NCBI GenBank assembly: GCA_023819225.1
Contig: JAMWCZ010000006.1
Location: 1-32,206, forward strand
DNA: 32,206 nt
Origin: Candidatus Omnitrophota bacterium
GTDB taxonomy: Bacteria > Ratteibacteria > UBA8468 > B48-G9 > JAFGKM01
Direction: 5' to 3'
Positions 31,201 through 32,206 of the stretch are shown in pieces (the first letter of the stretch is position 1; the number at the start of each line of letters is the position of its first letter). The notes below the pieces were generated by a model. The model made no database searches, was not told the origin of the DNA, and saw only the letters and a program-made list of their open reading frames with translations. The position numbers and the translations under genes were made by a program.

Positions 31201-31750
31201 AAAGAAAGTAAAAAATCTAAAAGTTACTCCATGGCTGAATAATGAAGCGAGACAAAGAAATTATAAACTCTTAAGGACTCAGGCATTAAAATCTATTACG
31301 ATAGGGACAGATGGATATCACATTTATTATGGACAAATTTTGTTCAGAGATGGAAGAAGGTTATATGACCTGGGGGTTGTAAATACAATCATAAGTGATT
31401 TTGAAGATTTTTTTGTTGCAGGAGAACCATTAAAAGGAGATATATTTGATGATATAAATCAGGACAATTTTTCAATAGATGGATGGAAACTTAATAATGA
31501 AAAGGTCATATTTATTTTCAACCATGATGATAAAAATGAAAAGGCAATAAGGTTCCCTATTCCTTTTGAAATAGGTAAAGAAGAAATTGTTTTTGACTAT
31601 ATGAAAAAGAAAAAAATTCAAGGAAATAAAGAGATATCTATGGTGCTTGAAGATTTGGGGATAGGGGTGGTTTATATAGGAGACGAAAAAAAGTTGCTGG
31701 AAAGAATTAAAGTATGGGGTGACAGCCCCATAAGTTTTTATATAAATTAA
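28250..31750 (+). CDS. Large lipoprotein with CBM9-like domain and putative glycosidase barrel
   Basis: The 1166-aa precursor has a lipoprotein signal ending FSAC (Cys22). Residues 45-275 are a beta-rich N-terminal region. About 285-470 resembles a carbohydrate-binding module of the CBM9 type (ELDGEIKEDAWSNI, FQGFYDKQNLYLAIKCYED, DDCVEIFIQP, YWSVEVKIPLSLF). A middle beta region precedes a probable TIM barrel at about 735-1060 (SGMNTIVYSV, IRPSFWWFWW, DIWHDTEGPSAWSICFCDRC, FTNYGG, TVTPWLNNEA-type, GTDGYHIYYG). Asp862/Glu864 are candidate catalytic acids, just before a Cys872-x-Cys874-x2-Cys877 cluster seen in some GH42-like barrels. A small C-terminal beta domain follows. The ATG at 28250 is next to another at 28253. 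I recognise no named GH family; glycan hydrolysis is inferred. Confidence 0.8.
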   Translation: MMKKKMRGWGICILLISQFSACSEINLEKGKDKEIVKIKKEAVEIVLNTNPAYGTLSINTSGERMLDITPGFVKLYPTEEKGKYRTVNYWIPAGKQKLKYFINQKEDKTTIIITRDFDGDFYIKDYVIVEENSPYITYITESQKNRDNFGFEYINNFRFANAEEIIWQDNRTIPENLGDYWQKYIEVKNSRWVCGYNKSKNSGVLIIRDFGFAPDSAWHHFRIYGGPTLASKITQRDYITRREFKLMVFENKNPEEVIKNIRFRDVLPSHYTIAFEKRIYPLFFKEKLIELDGEIKEDAWSNIQKERDFYRFDWGKTCNYYQPDKQTEFQGFYDKQNLYLAIKCYEDNIKNLRVEQKTGSKQVWTDDCVEIFIQPSGMEYFQFIINPLGEKQDNKGLVDSWEAKGKIFDDYWSVEVKIPLSLFDRYPKDGEIWGFNICRERRPTPELSSWNATSGSKGFHQPEKFGQLVFSPQLSPKKLTILEGKDTIGVLGEIINWSKETIKEPARILISVPEEKALENISLIELAKGEKHFISYIEKTNIQKGYNISFDITSKTGIAYYSQTFQKTGYSGLVSRLWPLSYGNIMYIMEDRAQIIPFLFANYTEQLQTFSLIIECPEEMELLFLNRKYNFSYGQFFPLSDVKEEKKFRDNLPYKKYTLNFLKQIGKRALPVDDEERNYERVILPFYLGKTDLKNFKIYFHLESEAIKEKDNLINVKVVPSFKAKSPRNIESGVFDWYFGAIQNSLNNDEEIKGAASKTASTITESGMNTIVYSVYNKEIRDALNRQGVRIRPSFWWFWWDKEYLEKHPEAYAIDFDGKKAKYFGIETVCPTVLIKDEKAFENTKKLVQELVTVKGNDIWHDTEGPSAWSICFCDRCINEFKKFAKIPEQEQLDPKQIKLKYKNEWLNFADWQQAVIFAKVNKAIKEANPDAKFTNYGGLVEPEHRCNWKLLTENNSIDIAGPSMYELSSGTLKYWETEMREFKKKVKNLKVTPWLNNEARQRNYKLLRTQALKSITIGTDGYHIYYGQILFRDGRRLYDLGVVNTIISDFEDFFVAGEPLKGDIFDDINQDNFSIDGWKLNNEKVIFIFNHDDKNEKAIRFPIPFEIGKEEIVFDYMKKKKIQGNKEISMVLEDLGIGVVYIGDEKKLLERIKVWGDSPISFYIN

Positions 31751-31773
31751 AGAAAGTTGAAACAAAGGGACAT

Positions 31774-31788
31774 AAAGTGTAGCACTTT
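31774..31788. other. Small hairpin after the lipoprotein gene
   Basis: AAAGTG and CACTTT form a 6-bp stem around TAG, 24 bases after the stop. No T run follows, so terminator function is doubtful. Confidence 0.2.
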
Positions 31789-31830
31789 TATGAATCCCAT
31801 ATTCTATTAGGAACATTATACAAGGGAATA

Positions 31831-32206
31831 ATGTTAATTGAGATACTCATAGAAACAGTTCCAAATTCCTTTTATTTAGGATTTGCGCGCGAGAATAAGT
31901 CATTAAGCATAAAAATCCTGTTAGACCAACTGGATGTAACACTTTCTTCCTTGGCTAAAGTAAAACTGGCAATAGAGGATATCCTTTCTCCCAGTAATTC
32001 TTCAGGTTCTTTCCCTGGGAAAAATCTCCTTTTTATTGATGGATTGGGTAAAAACACAGTGGCTAATTTCCTGGCAGTCGTTGCTGAAAAAGGACAGTTC
32101 CGAATTGCCTCATCTATGAAAAGGCCTGTCAACCCTCTTTTTCAACTCAGATTTTTATCAAAAAGGTTTTATCCCATCCATCTATTCGTGCTTGTAGCAC
32201 ACGATA
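31831..32206 (+). CDS. Unrecognised protein, 5' part only (runs off the window)
   Basis: An uninterrupted frame of 125 codons runs from an ATG at 31831 to the window edge. AAGGG lies four bases before the start codon. The product begins MLIEILIETVPNSFYLGFAR and contains KNLLFIDGLGKNTVANFLAVVAEKG-type hydrophobic stretches (written here in part only). It has no signal peptide or motif that I can name. It lies 80 bases after the lipoprotein gene on the same strand. An 86-codon frame on the other strand (31872-32132) competes but has a low-complexity, shadow-like product. Because the 3' part is missing, function cannot be judged. Confidence 0.45.
   Translation, partial: MLIEILIETVPNSFYLGFARENKSLSIKILLDQLDVTLSSLAKVKLAIEDILSPSNSSGSFPGKNLLFIDGLGKNTVANFLAVVAEKGQFRIASSMKRPVNPLFQLRFLSKRFYPIHLFVLVAHD

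Noticed and set aside
31872-32132. 86-codon minus-strand frame at the right edge
   Set aside because: The plus-strand frame over the same DNA is longer, has a ribosome site and follows the neighbouring gene direction.

Overview
The window is AT-rich chromosomal DNA from a Gram-negative bacterium, probably an anaerobe. Evidence for this is a set of type II secretion minor pseudopilins, lipoprotein signal peptides, SurA/PpiC-type periplasmic chaperones and a 2-oxoacid:ferredoxin oxidoreductase. Pseudopilin-like proteins with a C-terminal H-X9-DG motif, beside a GntR/LacI regulator and a large CBM9-like glycosidase lipoprotein, are typical of the Planctomycetes/Lentisphaerae side of the PVC group and related uncultured lineages (Omnitrophota-like). 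The phylum is an inference; there is no rRNA here.

Layout. (1) 1-1957, plus strand: repeat fragment, promoter, a 60-aa basic protein, tRNA-Ser, a membrane-anchored HEAT-repeat-like protein and a pseudopilin-like protein carrying an EF-hand loop. (2) 7567-1949, minus strand: a tight operon encoding a DUF1318 lipoprotein, two subunits (alpha, beta) of a VorAB-like oxidoreductase, a DUF1614 membrane protein, RadC, and two nucleotide-sugar epimerases. (3) 7568-7931: a promoter and a GC-rich repeat block bounded by 13-bp direct repeats. (4) 7932-11300, plus strand: diguanylate cyclase, unknown membrane protein, tmk, holB, tRNA-Leu. (5) 12710-11364, minus strand: a PAS-PAS-HD-GYP protein with its own near-consensus promoter. 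(6) 25741-12837, minus strand: about 13 kb of closely packed genes running gspH-I-J-K-like pseudopilins, PpiC, SurA-like protein, pdxA, rsmA, guaB3-like, dnaE, mtnA and tRNA-Val. (7) 25742-26260: a gene-free divergent region with GC-rich nested repeats. (8) 26260-31750, plus strand: a GntR/LacI regulator with a consensus promoter and likely operator, an H-X9-DG pseudopilin, and an 1166-aa lipoprotein with a CBM9-like domain and a putative glycosidase barrel. (9) 31831 to the end: an unrecognised open frame running off the window.

How the parts fit. The pseudopilins H-K would form the tip of a type II secretion machine. The two downstream peptidyl-prolyl isomerase-type chaperones would serve the periplasm. 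The right-hand cassette looks like a sugar-responsive surface polysaccharide-degradation module, and it is the most interesting part of the window. All three tRNA genes lie directly behind, or inside the end of, a protein gene on the same strand, so they are probably released from mRNA by processing. No CRISPR array, insertion sequence transposase, phage gene or replication origin was seen.
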